Shown here in pieces: positions 29,708 through 40,249 of a DNA stretch of 64,000 nucleotides. A model generated the notes under the pieces. That model worked only from the letters and a program-made list of their open reading frames with translations. It did not search any database and was not told the DNA's origin. The position numbers and the translations under genes are program-made. The stretch is from Vibrio viridaestus. Lineage in GTDB: Bacteria; Pseudomonadota; Gammaproteobacteria; Enterobacterales; Vibrionaceae. The DNA lies in contig NZ_RJVQ01000011.1 in NCBI RefSeq assembly GCF_003856525.1, positions 1-64,000 of the forward strand. The letters run 5' to 3'. The stretch's first letter is position 1, and every line of letters starts with the position of its first letter.

Positions 29708-30185
29708 TTTAATGACTTGTTTGCTTGCTGCACCATGCGCGTGGGCTCTCTCAACTGACAGCCAGCAACCGGTCTATATTGATTCAGATAGCCAACAGCT
29801 AGATATGAAAAGCAACAAAGTCACGTTTGTTGGAAACGTGACTCTTAAGCAGGGCAGCATCAATATAAACGCGGACAAACTTATCGTTGTCCGGGAAGTA
29901 AAAAATGGAAAAATTCAAGAAATCCAGGGATTTGGTGATCTTGCTACTTTCTCCCAGTTAACGGATGATGGTAAGACGCTTTACGGTGAAGCTGAGAAAT
30001 TAAATTATCAAATGGCTCAGGATCAGCTTACAATGACTGGTCAAGCCATGTTGTCCCAAGATGACAGCGTGATAAAAAGTACTCAAATCCGTTATCGTAT
30101 TTCAGAGCAAAAATTGATAGCAGACAGTAATAATTCGAAAGGCCGAGTGTCGACAGTACTTCAGCCACAAGCAACGAATCAATAA
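29688..30185 (+). CDS. lptA: LPS periplasmic bridge protein LptA
   Basis: 165 residues from the ATG at 29688, which gives a good signal peptide ([20 protein letters not shown]). The mature part is a beta-jellyroll of the OstA type that polymerises to bridge the periplasm. A longer frame from 29643 would spoil the signal peptide. It starts inside lptC, so the two are translationally coupled. Confidence 0.92.
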   Translation: MKISHLSLMTCLLAAPCAWALSTDSQQPVYIDSDSQQLDMKSNKVTFVGNVTLKQGSININADKLIVVREVKNGKIQEIQGFGDLATFSQLTDDGKTLYGEAEKLNYQMAQDQLTMTGQAMLSQDDSVIKSTQIRYRISEQKLIADSNNSKGRVSTVLQPQATNQ

Positions 30186-30193
30186 GTTTCAAT

Positions 30194-30919
30194 ATGGCAC
30201 AACTTAAAGCAGAACATTTAGCAAAAAGTTATAAAAAGAGAAAAGTCGTTTCTGATGTCAGCCTCTCAGTCAACTCAGGCCAGATTGTTGGCTTGCTAGG
30301 CCCGAATGGCGCAGGAAAAACGACGTCTTTCTATATGATTGTCGGCCTAGTAGCCAGAGATGAAGGAACCATTAGTATTGATGGTGAAGACATCAGCATA
30401 CTTCCGATGCACAGTCGCTCTAAAATGGGTATTGGTTATTTGCCACAGGAAGCATCGATATTTAGAAAGCTCTCTGTTGAAGACAATATTATGGCGGTTT
30501 TGCAAACTCGCGAAGAACTTTCTCGTGAAGAAAAGCAAGATAAGCTTGAAGATCTGCTTGATGAGTTCCATATAGGACATATAAGGCATAATACTGGTAT
30601 GTCGCTGTCGGGTGGTGAACGTCGCCGTGTAGAAATTGCACGGGCATTAGCGGCCAACCCAAAGTTTATTCTTCTGGACGAACCGTTTGCTGGCGTCGAT
30701 CCTATTTCTGTTATTGATATAAAGAAAATTATTGAGCATTTAAGGGATCGTGGACTAGGTGTTTTAATCACCGACCACAACGTAAGAGAGACCTTGGATG
30801 TTTGTGAAAAAGCCTATATTGTTAGCCAGGGATGCTTGATAGCGGAAGGAACTCCGCAAGATGTGCTCAGTAATGAGCAAGTAAAACAGGTTTATCTCGG
30901 TGAACAATTCCGACTATGA
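30194..30919 (+). CDS. lptB: LPS export ATPase LptB
   Basis: 241 residues. Walker A GPNGAGKT is at 36-43, the signature is [15 protein letters not shown] and Walker B is [13 protein letters not shown]. It powers LptFG (genes at 2-4 kb here). It lies 8 bp after lptA and 51 bp before rpoN. Confidence 0.96.
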   Translation: MAQLKAEHLAKSYKKRKVVSDVSLSVNSGQIVGLLGPNGAGKTTSFYMIVGLVARDEGTISIDGEDISILPMHSRSKMGIGYLPQEASIFRKLSVEDNIMAVLQTREELSREEKQDKLEDLLDEFHIGHIRHNTGMSLSGGERRRVEIARALAANPKFILLDEPFAGVDPISVIDIKKIIEHLRDRGLGVLITDHNVRETLDVCEKAYIVSQGCLIAEGTPQDVLSNEQVKQVYLGEQFRL

Positions 30920-30970
30920 TTAAGCAAGATAATTTATAACAATCAAGAACGATAAGGTAATCCATACTGA

Positions 30971-32455
30971 ATGAAACCTTCATTACAACTCAAGTTAGGC
31001 CAACAATTAGCAATGACTCCCCAGTTGCAGCAAGCGATTCGTTTGTTGCAATTGTCTACGCTCGATCTCCAACAGGAGATTCAGGAAGCTTTGGAGTCAA
31101 ACCCGCTACTTGATGTGGATGAAGGATATGAAGAGCCCAATGCAGAATCATCATCGGCTGAAAAAGAAGAAAAAGAGCCGTCTGCTGATGCATCAGAATC
31201 TTCAGAACCGGATGCTCCTGACAGTTCAGATATGATTGAGAAATCAGAGATCAGTTCTGAATTAGAAATGGATACCACTTGGGATGATGTCTACAGTGCG
31301 AATACTGGCAGCACGGGTATTGCAATGGACGATGACACACCTGTCTATCAAGGTGAAACAACCCAATCGTTGCAAGACTACTTAATGTGGCAACTTGATT
31401 TAACTCCATTCTCAGAAAATGATCGCATGATTGCTCTCGCGATTATCGATGCTATTGACGACTATGGCTATCTGACTCTTTCTCCGCAAGATCTACTTGA
31501 AAGTCTTAGTCAGGAAATTGATGAAGAAGAACCTCTTGAAGTGGAAGAAATTGAGGCTGTACGTAAACGGATTCAACAGTTTGATCCACTCGGTGTCGCT
31601 TCACTTAATCTTCAGGATTGTTTACTACTTCAACTGGCGAAATACCCGGAAGAAACACCATTCCTTACTGAAGCCAAACTTCTTTTAAGTGACTACATCG
31701 ATCAATTAGGTAATCGGGATTACAAGCTAATCCTAAAAGAAACTAAACTAAAAGAAGACGATTTAAGAGAAGCTCTACAACTAATTCAGGAGCTCAATCC
31801 TCGTCCTGGTAATGAAATTAATACTGAGCATGCCGAGTATGTTATTCCGGATGTCTCGGTACTGAAAGAACATGGGAAATGGAAAGTATCCATTAATCCT
31901 GATAGTGTTCCTCGTTTGAAAGTCAATCAGCAATATGCTGAACTAGGCAGAGGAAATAGTGCTGATAGCAATTATATTCGTACGAATTTGCAAGAGGCAA
32001 AGTGGTTAATTAAGAGTCTTGAAAGCCGAAACGAGACATTGCTCAAAGTTGCCAAGTGTATTGTTGAACATCAACACGATTTCTTTGAGTATGGCGAAGA
32101 AGCTATGAAGCCAATGGTTCTCAACGATGTTGCTTTGGCCGTGGATATGCACGAATCAACAATATCACGAGTAACCACACAAAAATTTATGCATACCCCT
32201 CGGGGAATTTTCGAACTGAAGTACTTTTTCTCTAGTCACGTCAGTACTGACAGTGGTGGAGAATGTTCATCGACTGCAATTCGAGCTCTAATTAAAAAAC
32301 TGGTTGCTGCAGAAAACCCTGCTAAACCATTGAGCGATAATAAAATTGCAGCGTTACTTGCTGACCAAGGGATTCAGGTAGCTCGACGAACAATAGCGAA
32401 ATACCGTGAGTCTCTGGGCATTGCCCCTTCGAGTCAGCGTAAACGCCTACTATAA
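30971..32455 (+). CDS. rpoN: RNA polymerase sigma-54 factor
   Basis: 494 residues. The Gln/Leu-rich region I (1-50, [21 protein letters not shown]) contacts activators. Region II (about 55-120) is strongly acidic. The core-binding region follows, then the RpoN box [10 protein letters not shown] near the C-terminus. In vibrios sigma-54 drives flagellar, nitrogen and LuxO-dependent quorum-sensing genes. The downstream hpf-ptsN-rapZ-ptsO set is the classic rpoN operon. Confidence 0.97.
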   Translation: MKPSLQLKLGQQLAMTPQLQQAIRLLQLSTLDLQQEIQEALESNPLLDVDEGYEEPNAESSSAEKEEKEPSADASESSEPDAPDSSDMIEKSEISSELEMDTTWDDVYSANTGSTGIAMDDDTPVYQGETTQSLQDYLMWQLDLTPFSENDRMIALAIIDAIDDYGYLTLSPQDLLESLSQEIDEEEPLEVEEIEAVRKRIQQFDPLGVASLNLQDCLLLQLAKYPEETPFLTEAKLLLSDYIDQLGNRDYKLILKETKLKEDDLREALQLIQELNPRPGNEINTEHAEYVIPDVSVLKEHGKWKVSINPDSVPRLKVNQQYAELGRGNSADSNYIRTNLQEAKWLIKSLESRNETLLKVAKCIVEHQHDFFEYGEEAMKPMVLNDVALAVDMHESTISRVTTQKFMHTPRGIFELKYFFSSHVSTDSGGECSSTAIRALIKKLVAAENPAKPLSDNKIAALLADQGIQVARRTIAKYRESLGIAPSSQRKRLL

Positions 32456-32478
32456 GGCCTAACAGAGAAGGAAAGTCT

Positions 32479-32766
32479 ATGCAAATCAATATTAATGGCC
32501 ATCACATTGATCTAACCGATTCAATGCAAGACTATGTTCATTCGAAGTTTGATAAACTTGAACGCTTTTTTGATCAGATCAGTAATGTCCAAGTGATATT
32601 GCGAGTAGAGAAACTTCAGCAAATTGCAGAGGCAACACTGCATGTTAGCCAGGGAGAGATACATGCAAAAGCGGAAAACGAAGATATGTATGCGGCTATC
32701 GATGGTTTAGTTGATAAACTCGTTCGTCAACTAAATAAGCACAAAGAAAAATTAAGTAGTCATTAA
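32479..32766 (+). CDS. hpf: Ribosome hibernation promoting factor (short HPF)
   Basis: 95 residues, the short form of the HPF/YfiA family, without the C-terminal dimerisation domain of long HPF. It starts MQININGHHIDLTD and ends with a lysine-rich tail. It binds the 30S decoding centre in stationary phase and stabilises 100S dimers together with Rmf. It lies 23 bp after rpoN. Confidence 0.94.
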   Translation: MQININGHHIDLTDSMQDYVHSKFDKLERFFDQISNVQVILRVEKLQQIAEATLHVSQGEIHAKAENEDMYAAIDGLVDKLVRQLNKHKEKLSSH

Positions 32767-32768
32767 TC

Positions 32769-33221
32769 ATGCAACTAACCGAAGTACTATCATTGGACTG
32801 CACTAAGAGTGCGGTCCCGTGTTCAAGCAAAAAAAGAGCACTGGAAATCATTTGTGAAATCGCGTCCGAGCATTGTGGTCAAGAAGCGACAGAGCTTTTT
32901 GCTGGTATGCTTGCACGAGAGAAAATGGGCAGTACAGGTATTGGTAATGGTATTGCCATACCTCATGCACGTATGGCAGAGAGTGACAAAGCACTCGCTG
33001 TATTAATTCAATGTGAAGAACCCATCGAATTTGATGCTATCGACAATCGACCAGTCGACATTTTATTTGCCTTATTAGTCCCAGAAGCTCAATGTAAAGA
33101 ACACCTGAAAACACTTGCTTGCATGGCAGAACGCCTAAATGATAAGCAAGTATTGAAACAATTACGAAAAGCTCAGTCAGACCAAGAGCTGTTTTCCATA
33201 ATGGTCAATCAGCCGTCTTAG
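32769..33221 (+). CDS. ptsN: Nitrogen PTS enzyme IIA
   Basis: 150 residues of the fructose/mannitol EIIA domain. The phosphorylated histidine is H66 in GIAIPHAR. EIIA-Ntr is a regulatory phospho-acceptor fed by PtsP and NPr; in other proteobacteria it controls potassium uptake and stress responses. It lies 2 bp after hpf. Confidence 0.94.
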   Translation: MQLTEVLSLDCTKSAVPCSSKKRALEIICEIASEHCGQEATELFAGMLAREKMGSTGIGNGIAIPHARMAESDKALAVLIQCEEPIEFDAIDNRPVDILFALLVPEAQCKEHLKTLACMAERLNDKQVLKQLRKAQSDQELFSIMVNQPS

Positions 33222-33247
33222 CGGCTTAATGAGTGGGAATCTGATTT

Positions 33248-34105
33248 ATGCGTCTTATCGTCGTAAGTGGTCAATCAGGAGCGGGTAAAAGTGTCGCTCT
33301 ACGAGTTCTAGAAGATTTAGGTTACTACTGCGTCGATAATCTCCCTGTCGATTTATTGGATCCCTTCATTCAAGCGGTTCAAGACAGCAAGCAAAATGTT
33401 GCTGTTAGCATTGATATCCGTAATCTGCCTAAAGATCCCTCATTAATCGGTGAAAAATTAGAACCGCTCAAACAATCTAATGACGTCAATGTACTGTTTC
33501 TTGACGCCAATGAGAGCACTCTATTAAAACGCTACAGCGAAACCAGGCGAATTCATCCTCTGTCTCTTAATGACAGCTCACTCTCTTTGTCTCAGGCGAT
33601 AAAGCTTGAAAAATCTATGCTTGAATCCTTAAAAGAGCATTCAGACCTCATCATAGATAGCACGTCAAAATCGATTCATGAACTGAGTGAGACAGTAAGA
33701 ACGTATATCGATGGCCGAGAGCGTAAACAGCTAATTATGATTTTCCAATCTTTTGGCTACAAGCACGGTATTCCAACCGATGCTGACTTTGTTTTCGATG
33801 TGCGCTTTTTACCCAATCCTCACTGGCATCCCAATTTACGTCCATTTTCTGGCCTTGATGCGCCAGTGAAATCCTTTTTAGAAGGACATACCGACGTAAT
33901 GGAAATGAAAAAGCAAATTCAGCAATTTGTTCAATATTGGTTGCCATTGCTTGAAACAAATAACAGAAGTTACCTTACTATTGCTATAGGATGCACTGGC
34001 GGAAAACATCGCTCCGTGTATCTAACACAACAAATCGGTGAATATTTTTCTCAGTTAGGGAACAACGTACAGATTCGTCATACGTCGTTGGAAAAGAATC
34101 AGTAA
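33248..34105 (+). CDS. rapZ: RNase adapter protein RapZ
   Basis: 285 residues. Walker A GQSGAGKS is at 8-15 and the conserved C-terminal region has [10 protein letters not shown]. RapZ senses glucosamine-6-phosphate and guides RNase E to the sRNA GlmZ in enteric bacteria. Whether the GlmYZ target exists in this organism cannot be told here. It is in the rpoN operon, 26 bp after ptsN. Confidence 0.94.
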   Translation: MRLIVVSGQSGAGKSVALRVLEDLGYYCVDNLPVDLLDPFIQAVQDSKQNVAVSIDIRNLPKDPSLIGEKLEPLKQSNDVNVLFLDANESTLLKRYSETRRIHPLSLNDSSLSLSQAIKLEKSMLESLKEHSDLIIDSTSKSIHELSETVRTYIDGRERKQLIMIFQSFGYKHGIPTDADFVFDVRFLPNPHWHPNLRPFSGLDAPVKSFLEGHTDVMEMKKQIQQFVQYWLPLLETNNRSYLTIAIGCTGGKHRSVYLTQQIGEYFSQLGNNVQIRHTSLEKNQ

Positions 34106-34113
34106 GGTAGTAT

Positions 34114-34392
34114 ATGACCGCACAAAGCAGAACGGTACTTATCGAAAACAGACTGGGTTTACACGCCAGAGCCGCTATGAAGCTCGTCGAATTGGCTCAA
34201 TCTTTCGAGTCGGTTATCACCATTAAGAACCAGGAAGACAAAGAATCCACCGCGGATGGTGTTATGGGCCTGCTGATGCTTGAATCAGCACAAGGTCAAT
34301 ACGTTACTATTTCAGCTGAAGGTCCAGACGCAGAGCAAGCATTAGATGCCGTTTGCCATCTAATTGAAGATAAATTCGACGAAGCCGAATAA
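34114..34392 (+). CDS. ptsO: Nitrogen PTS phosphocarrier NPr
   Basis: 92 residues of the HPr family, with the phosphorylated histidine H17 in RLGLHARAA. It passes phosphate from PtsP to PtsN. It is the last gene of the rpoN operon, 8 bp after rapZ. Confidence 0.93.
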   Translation: MTAQSRTVLIENRLGLHARAAMKLVELAQSFESVITIKNQEDKESTADGVMGLLMLESAQGQYVTISAEGPDAEQALDAVCHLIEDKFDEAE

Positions 34393-34510
34393 TTCTTACG
34401 CAAATTTAGAAAAATAAATACCCTCCTGTAAAAAGTTCTTATTAAATAAGGCTTAGAATTAAGATACTATTTAGCACAAGATAATAATTACTCACTTTAA
34501 GGAGGATGTT

Positions 34511-35869
34511 ATGGCCGATCAAATCGAATTTGACCAAGCCCATCGAACCCTCCAAGAAGTCACTGAAGCTTTAGAAAATGGACAGTTTGTCCATGTCCGT
34601 CGTCAGCTCCAAGATATGGAGCCAGAAGATATTGCTCATCTTCTGGAAGCATCACCACGCAAAAGTCGTGATGTTCTCTGGCAACTGACAGATCCCGAAG
34701 ATTACGGTGAAATTCTTGACGAATTAAACGAAGACGTTAAAGACTCGTTAGTATCTAAAATGGCTCCGGAACGCTTAGCTGAAGCGACCGAAGGCATGGA
34801 TACTGACGATGTAGCATACGTACTTCGTAGTTTACCGGACGACTTATCGAGAGAAGTCCTGTCTCAAATGGACGCAGCGGATCGTCTGCGCATTGAGATG
34901 GCACTGTCGTATCCGGAAGATACCGCCGGTGGCTTGATGAGCACCGACGTAGTCACCATCCGTGGCGATGTAAGTGTCGACGTGGTTCTTCGTTATTTGC
35001 GCATGCGTGGAGAGCTACCACAAGCCACCGACGCTCTCTATGTTATTGATGGAGAAAATAAGCTCATTGGTCACCTTTCTCTGACTTCTCTGTTGACGAC
35101 TCAACCAGAGACCAAAGTCAGCGATATTATGGACGGAGCAGATGAGGCCATCACCGTTGAGACCAAAGTATCTGACATAGCTAGCCTGTTTGAGCGTCGT
35201 AACTGGGTGTCTGCTCCTGTTGTGGATGAACATGAACAATTGGTCGGTCGTATTACCATCGATGACGTAGTTGACGTCATTCGAGAAGATGCCGAGCACT
35301 CAATGATGAGCATGGCCGGTATGGACGATGACGAAGATACCTTCGCGCCAGTCTTTAAATCTGCACGTAAAAGAAGTATCTGGTTGGGAGCGAATGTACT
35401 TGCGGCTCTAGCCGCTGCCTCAGTATCTAATATGTTTGAAGATACTCTGGCCCAGATGGCTTCTGTTGCGGTACTCATGACCATAGTTCCATCAATGGGC
35501 GGTGTTGCGGGTAACCAGACTGTCGCTCTAGTTATACGCGGGTTGGCTCTGGGCCATATCGGTGATAGTAACAAACGTGAGCTACTCTATAAGGAAGCCG
35601 CTATCGGTTTGTTAAACGGTATTCTATGGGCAGCCATTATTGGCAGTATTGTTGTGGTTTGGAAAGGCAGTTTCCAACTAGGCTTCATTATTTCTGCCGC
35701 CATGCTGACTAACCTTATTGTCGCAGGTTTTGCCGGAGTAATGATCCCGGTCATGCTCAAAAAGCTCAAGATCGATCCTGCTTTGGCCGGTGGTATGGCT
35801 TTAACGACGGTAACCGATGTCATAGGCCTATCGGCTTTTTTAGGCTTAGCAACTTTGCTTATTCACTAA
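34511..35869 (+). CDS. mgtE: Magnesium transporter MgtE
   Basis: 452 residues. An acidic N-terminal superhelical domain (1-130) and two CBS domains (about 135-260) sense cytosolic Mg2+. A plug helix and five membrane helices follow (about 285-450), with the family motif PSMGGVAGNQT. It starts behind a perfect AGGAGG ribosome site and is separated from ptsO by 118 bp. I saw no Mg2+ riboswitch. Confidence 0.94.
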   Translation: MADQIEFDQAHRTLQEVTEALENGQFVHVRRQLQDMEPEDIAHLLEASPRKSRDVLWQLTDPEDYGEILDELNEDVKDSLVSKMAPERLAEATEGMDTDDVAYVLRSLPDDLSREVLSQMDAADRLRIEMALSYPEDTAGGLMSTDVVTIRGDVSVDVVLRYLRMRGELPQATDALYVIDGENKLIGHLSLTSLLTTQPETKVSDIMDGADEAITVETKVSDIASLFERRNWVSAPVVDEHEQLVGRITIDDVVDVIREDAEHSMMSMAGMDDDEDTFAPVFKSARKRSIWLGANVLAALAAASVSNMFEDTLAQMASVAVLMTIVPSMGGVAGNQTVALVIRGLALGHIGDSNKRELLYKEAAIGLLNGILWAAIIGSIVVVWKGSFQLGFIISAAMLTNLIVAGFAGVMIPVMLKKLKIDPALAGGMALTTVTDVIGLSAFLGLATLLIH

Positions 35870-35874
35870 ATATA

Positions 35875-35902
35875 AAAAGGGCTTGTTCAACAAGCCCTTT
35901 TG
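35875..35902. terminator. Bidirectional terminator between mgtE and pmbA
   Basis: AAAAGGGCTTGTTCAACAAGCCCTTTT palindrome between convergent genes. Confidence 0.85.
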
Positions 35903-35919
35903 CTAAGTGAACGCAATCG

Positions 35920-37263
35920 TTATTCGCCCGCAACTTTCATCGATTCTATAAGGATAGAGCCAGTCTGAATCTGTGAACGCTCTTCAACATCACTACCAAC
36001 CGCGACAATATTTTCAAACATGGTCTTGAGATTACTAGCAATCGTAATTTCAGATACGGGGAATTGAATCTTACCGTTTTCAACCCAAAAGCCAGATGCA
36101 CCACGAGAGTAATCACCCGTAACGATATTCACGCCCTGCCCCATAACTTCAGTCACCAATAACCCGGTACCTAACTCCTGCAACATTGCCTCAAAGTTTT
36201 GTCCGGTTGATTTCACAAACCAGTTGTGAATACCACCAGCATGTCCCGTAGGAGACATGTTCAACTTCCTAGCTGCATAGCTAGTCAACAGATAAGTGCT
36301 CAGCACACCATCAACAATGATGTCCGTATCAACAGTCTCAACCCCTTCACTATCAAAAGGACTTGATGCCAGACCACGCATAAGATGAGGGCGCTCATCA
36401 ATAGCAAACCAGTCAGGCAAAATCTTTTTACCCAAGTGATCCAATAAGAAAGTCGATTTACGGTAGAGATTTCCGCCGCTTATCGCCATAACCAAATGTC
36501 CCATCAATCCAGTTGCAACATCTGGAGAGAACATAATCGGATAATTACCGGTTTTTAACTTTTGTGGGTCAAGTCTTTCTACTGTTCTTTTAGCCGCCAG
36601 TTCTCCAACCTTCTCAGGCGTCCATAAGTCACTGGTTCTTCTTGCAACGGTATAACTGTAATCACGTTCCATACCGCCTTTTGAATCTTCACCAATAACG
36701 CTACAACTGATGCTATGACGACTTGAAGGATAACTGGCGATCAGACCATGGCTATTACCATACACTTTGATACCGTAATGGCTGTCATAACTCGCACCAT
36801 CACTCTGTTTAATCCTGTCACTGTACTCTAACGCTCTTTTCTCAGTCGCGATGGCAATTTCAGCCGCTCTGTCTGGATCCAACTCATCAGGATGGAATAG
36901 ATCGAGATCTGGAATATCTTTAACTAAAAATTCTTTACCTGCTGGTCCCGCATATGGATCTTCTGAGGTATATTTGGCAATATCTAGCGCAGCAAGAACT
37001 GTTTGCTCAATCGCCTTTTGACTCAGGTCAGACGTTGATGCACTGCCTTTCTTGTTGCCTCGATAAACGGTGATGCCAAGAGCACCATCATTATTGAATT
37101 CAACATTTTCAACTTCACAAAGACGAGTTGAAACACTGATCCCTGTACTCTTAGTAATAGCGACTTCAGCGGCATCGGATTTACCGGACGCGAGTTTTAA
37201 TGCACTAGCAACAGCCAATTCTAATTCTTGACGATGTTGCGCGACTTGCTCTTTTATATCCAT
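35920..37263 (-). CDS. pmbA: Metalloprotease PmbA/TldE
   Basis: 447 residues of the TldD/TldE family. PmbA pairs with TldD; in the heterodimer TldD carries the zinc site. The pair matures microcin B17 in E. coli and degrades CcdA and other unstructured peptides. A short family-like [13 protein letters not shown] segment and the C-terminal conserved [15 protein letters not shown] are present. It is divergent from darP across 110 bp, the usual arrangement. Confidence 0.93.
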   Translation of the reverse strand: MDIKEQVAQHRQELELAVASALKLASGKSDAAEVAITKSTGISVSTRLCEVENVEFNNDGALGITVYRGNKKGSASTSDLSQKAIEQTVLAALDIAKYTSEDPYAGPAGKEFLVKDIPDLDLFHPDELDPDRAAEIAIATEKRALEYSDRIKQSDGASYDSHYGIKVYGNSHGLIASYPSSRHSISCSVIGEDSKGGMERDYSYTVARRTSDLWTPEKVGELAAKRTVERLDPQKLKTGNYPIMFSPDVATGLMGHLVMAISGGNLYRKSTFLLDHLGKKILPDWFAIDERPHLMRGLASSPFDSEGVETVDTDIIVDGVLSTYLLTSYAARKLNMSPTGHAGGIHNWFVKSTGQNFEAMLQELGTGLLVTEVMGQGVNIVTGDYSRGASGFWVENGKIQFPVSEITIASNLKTMFENIVAVGSDVEERSQIQTGSILIESMKVAGE

Positions 37264-37372
37264 AACATACTAAATCTGAAAATGAATGATGAAGATAGAA
37301 TAACAAGAATTTCGCTTTCTCCCCATCATTCTTGCTAAAATAAGCGTAATAGGTAACTAAATAGATGAGACT

Positions 37373-37900
37373 ATGGCTCGAAAAAACCAAAAAGCTCCTT
37401 GGGAAGAGGAAGAAGAGATCATTTGGGTAAGCAAAACCGAAATGAAGAATGATATGACTGCACTACAGAAACTAGGTGAAGAATTAGTGGCACTAAAACC
37501 AGCCGTACTGGAAAAGTTCCCTCTTCCTGACGATCTGTATACAGCAATCAAGGATGCTCAACGCTTTAATAAAGAGGCAAGACGCCGACAGTTACAATAT
37601 ATTGGGAAACTGATGCGTAATATCGACCCAGAACCAATTCAGGCGGCACTGGACAAATTACGCAACAAACATTCTCAGGCAACCGCAGCTCTGCATAAAT
37701 TGGAAGCGCTGCGCGACCGTATTGTTGAAGAAGGTGACACTGCGGTAGAGGATGCTCTTGAGCTTTACCCAGAAGCAGATAGACAACGTTTACGCCAACT
37801 ATCTCGTCAAGCAGCAAAAGAGAAGCAGGGCTCAAAACCGCCTAAAGCAGCACGAGAGATTTTTCAGATATTGAAAGATTTAGCGGGTGAAGAACTCTAA
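37373..37900 (+). CDS. darP: Ribosome biogenesis factor DarP (YjgA, DUF615)
   Basis: 175 residues, acidic at the N-terminus and helical and charged throughout, with the family segment [13 protein letters not shown]. DarP (YjgA) associates with late 50S precursors and helps their maturation. The divergent partner pmbA is conserved in Gammaproteobacteria. Confidence 0.92.
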   Translation: MARKNQKAPWEEEEEIIWVSKTEMKNDMTALQKLGEELVALKPAVLEKFPLPDDLYTAIKDAQRFNKEARRRQLQYIGKLMRNIDPEPIQAALDKLRNKHSQATAALHKLEALRDRIVEEGDTAVEDALELYPEADRQRLRQLSRQAAKEKQGSKPPKAAREIFQILKDLAGEEL

Positions 37901-37917
37901 TCTAAGGTAGTGACTTA

Positions 37918-37946
37918 AAGCCACGTTCAACAAACGTGGCTTTTTT
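37918..37946. terminator. Terminator between darP and thiQ
   Basis: AAGCCACGTT-CAAC-AAACGTGGCTTTTTT: stem with U-tract for darP. It overlaps the last bases of thiQ, so it lies at the convergent junction. Confidence 0.8.
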
Positions 37947-38649
37947 ATTCCCCTGCGCGAATAAAAGCACTTAACAGCGGATTGGAATGCGCATTTTGCA
38001 GCAATTCGATATCTCCAGTCTCGACCACTGAGTAGTCAGCAATAAATGCAAAGCGATTAGCTATCTTCCTCGCATCGTTTAGATGATGAGTTACCATGAT
38101 AACGGTTACTTGTTGCTGTTTAGCTAGTGTCTTAACTAACTCCAACATATCTTGACGGACAATAGGATCTAACGCGGAGAATGGCTCATCCAACAGCCAG
38201 AATGGTCGATTTTGCACAAAACAGCGGGCAAGAGCCGCTCTTTGTTTCTGTCCGCCAGATAACTGTTCAGGTTTTTTCTCTATTAATTCACCAATACCAA
38301 CCTGATTGGCAGCTTCATCGACCAAGTCCCATTGCTTTGATGATAAGCTTAGTCCGGGGTCAACACCCAAGCCAATATTTTGCCTTACCGATAAATGAGG
38401 AAACAGATTGTATTCCTGAAATAACATGGCAAAAGGCCGCTCATAACTTGGCAGCAAATCAATTTGCTTCCCATCGACACAAATACAGCCAGAGTCTGGA
38501 GAGATAAAGCCAGCCAGTAAACTTAATAATGTTGATTTCCCAGCACCACTTGGCCCTATTAATGAGATAATATCGCCGCGCTCAACATTCAATGAAAAAT
38601 GAAACCAATCATGATCATACTGATAACGGATATTGTTAATTTCCAACAT
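37945..38649 (-). CDS. thiQ: Thiamine ABC transporter ATPase ThiQ
   Basis: 234 residues from the ATG at 38649, just 4 nt past the thiP stop; a longer frame from 38709 lies inside thiP. Walker A GPSGAGKS is at 32-39, the signature is LSGGQKQRAALARC and Walker B is FWLLDEPFSALDP. With ThiB and ThiP it imports thiamine, thiamine phosphate and TPP. It is under the TPP riboswitch upstream of thiB. Confidence 0.93.
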   Translation of the reverse strand: MLEINNIRYQYDHDWFHFSLNVERGDIISLIGPSGAGKSTLLSLLAGFISPDSGCICVDGKQIDLLPSYERPFAMLFQEYNLFPHLSVRQNIGLGVDPGLSLSSKQWDLVDEAANQVGIGELIEKKPEQLSGGQKQRAALARCFVQNRPFWLLDEPFSALDPIVRQDMLELVKTLAKQQQVTVIMVTHHLNDARKIANRFAFIADYSVVETGDIELLQNAHSNPLLSAFIRAGE

Positions 38650-38653
38650 GGCT

Positions 38654-40240
38654 TTATCCCTTACTTGAGAATTGAGAAATTCGTTCAAAGAACACAAAGA
38701 ACAACACACTGAGTACCATCATACAAAGCGCCACGACTGACGCAGACTCCATCTGATAACTCCCCAATAAACGGAATAAATACATCGGTAACGTCTGGAA
38801 ATCCTGAGATCCGAACATCGATATGGCTGTAAGATCGCCCATCGATAGGAGAAAACTGAGTGAAAATGCATACACTATTGGTGTCTTTATCGCTTTAAAG
38901 TCAATGAGTGCGAAGCGGTTCCAACCTTTTATTCCCAAGCTATGACATAAGAAATAATATTGCTTTTCAATCAGATACATTGGCTGACTTAATACCTTGA
39001 TAACAAAAGGCAACGCCATTAATCCATTTACGAGAATAACGATAAACATAGAGAAACTATAAATATCACTAAAACGACGCAGTAATAGAAATAGCCCCGT
39101 ACTGATGACGAGACTTGGGGTAATCAAGACGAGGCTCCCAAGTAACTCTACACCCGTTGCTTGCTTAAAATGACCGGTAAACTTTAACTGTCGACTGGTT
39201 AATACAATAAGGTAACCGATGACGGTTGCAAACATTCCTGAACACAAAGCGATAAACAAAGAAAGTTTAAGTGCCGACCAAAACTGCACTTCACTAAACA
39301 CCTTAAGAACGTTGGCATTCAAACCGGAGAAAATGACAGCAGCAATCGGCGGTAAAACCACCCATGCAAGAATAAGAACGTTCAAGGTATCGAGCACATT
39401 GGCCAATGCGCTAGTTCTGAGAATTGGCGCAACACGAGCTGGCGTTTCCATATCAACAGATAAACTTTTTGTATTTCTTTGGAATAAAAAGTAGAAGCCA
39501 GAGCAAAATAGCATCTGTGCAATGGCTAGGATAGCCCCGGTTGTTAAGTCAAAATCGAACTTAATCGCCTGATAGATGGCCAGCTCTATCGTTGTTGACT
39601 TTGGCCCTCCTCCCAGTGTCATAACAGTAGCAAAACTGGTAAAACAGAGCATAAAAACCAACCCAGACACAGGCAGTAAAGATTGCTTAATTCGCGGCCA
39701 CTCAATCCAACGAAAACGCTGCCAGCGACTGAATCCGAGATGAGATGCCAGCTGATTTTGTTCCATCGGTATGGTTTCAAGAATCTGTAAAATTAACCGA
39801 CTTGCATACGGCAAGTTAAAAAACACATGCGCGAGCAAAATGCCGCTCAACCCATATAAGGAAAATGCGTCAACGATACCGACACCAGAAAGCCACTGCT
39901 TAAGAATTCCATTATTCCCATAGATAGCCATAATGCCAAAAACACCAATTAGAACAGGCATCACTAGGGTGACAGAGCATAGTCGAATCAAAATAGCTCT
40001 TCCGGGAAAACGTCTTCGATACAAAGTAACAGCAATGGGTACCGCAGGTACAACACTCAACAACGTTGAAATGAACGCTTGGTAAAAACTAAAATAAGTG
40101 ACATGCCGTAAATAAGCATCAGTCCAAAGTTCGGTCAAAGATACCCAGGAGAAATGAGAGAGAAGAGTCGAGATAGCAAGCGCAACAAAGGCTACAACCA
40201 AGATTGCAGCCCCCCATCCTACTTTATCAGTCGATATCAC
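38654..40240 (-). CDS. thiP: Thiamine ABC transporter permease ThiP
   Basis: 528 residues with about 12 membrane helices in two homologous halves, each ending in an ABC-permease EAA loop (for example around GFSRWQRFRWIEWP). It is the double-domain permease of ThiBPQ. It lies between thiB and thiQ, separated by 9 bp and 4 bp. Confidence 0.92.
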   Translation of the reverse strand: MISTDKVGWGAAILVVAFVALAISTLLSHFSWVSLTELWTDAYLRHVTYFSFYQAFISTLLSVVPAVPIAVTLYRRRFPGRAILIRLCSVTLVMPVLIGVFGIMAIYGNNGILKQWLSGVGIVDAFSLYGLSGILLAHVFFNLPYASRLILQILETIPMEQNQLASHLGFSRWQRFRWIEWPRIKQSLLPVSGLVFMLCFTSFATVMTLGGGPKSTTIELAIYQAIKFDFDLTTGAILAIAQMLFCSGFYFLFQRNTKSLSVDMETPARVAPILRTSALANVLDTLNVLILAWVVLPPIAAVIFSGLNANVLKVFSEVQFWSALKLSLFIALCSGMFATVIGYLIVLTSRQLKFTGHFKQATGVELLGSLVLITPSLVISTGLFLLLRRFSDIYSFSMFIVILVNGLMALPFVIKVLSQPMYLIEKQYYFLCHSLGIKGWNRFALIDFKAIKTPIVYAFSLSFLLSMGDLTAISMFGSQDFQTLPMYLFRLLGSYQMESASVVALCMMVLSVLFFVFFERISQFSSKG

Positions 40241-40249
40241 AAAGGTACC

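Noticed and set aside
34393-34510. Mg2+ riboswitch before mgtE
   Set aside because: The 118-bp gap is too short and AT-rich, and shows no M-box or ykoK core elements.
35101-35574. 157-codon open frame antisense to mgtE
   Set aside because: It lies wholly inside mgtE, whose domains are continuous, and the predicted protein is Ser/Thr-rich low-complexity sequence typical of a shadow frame.
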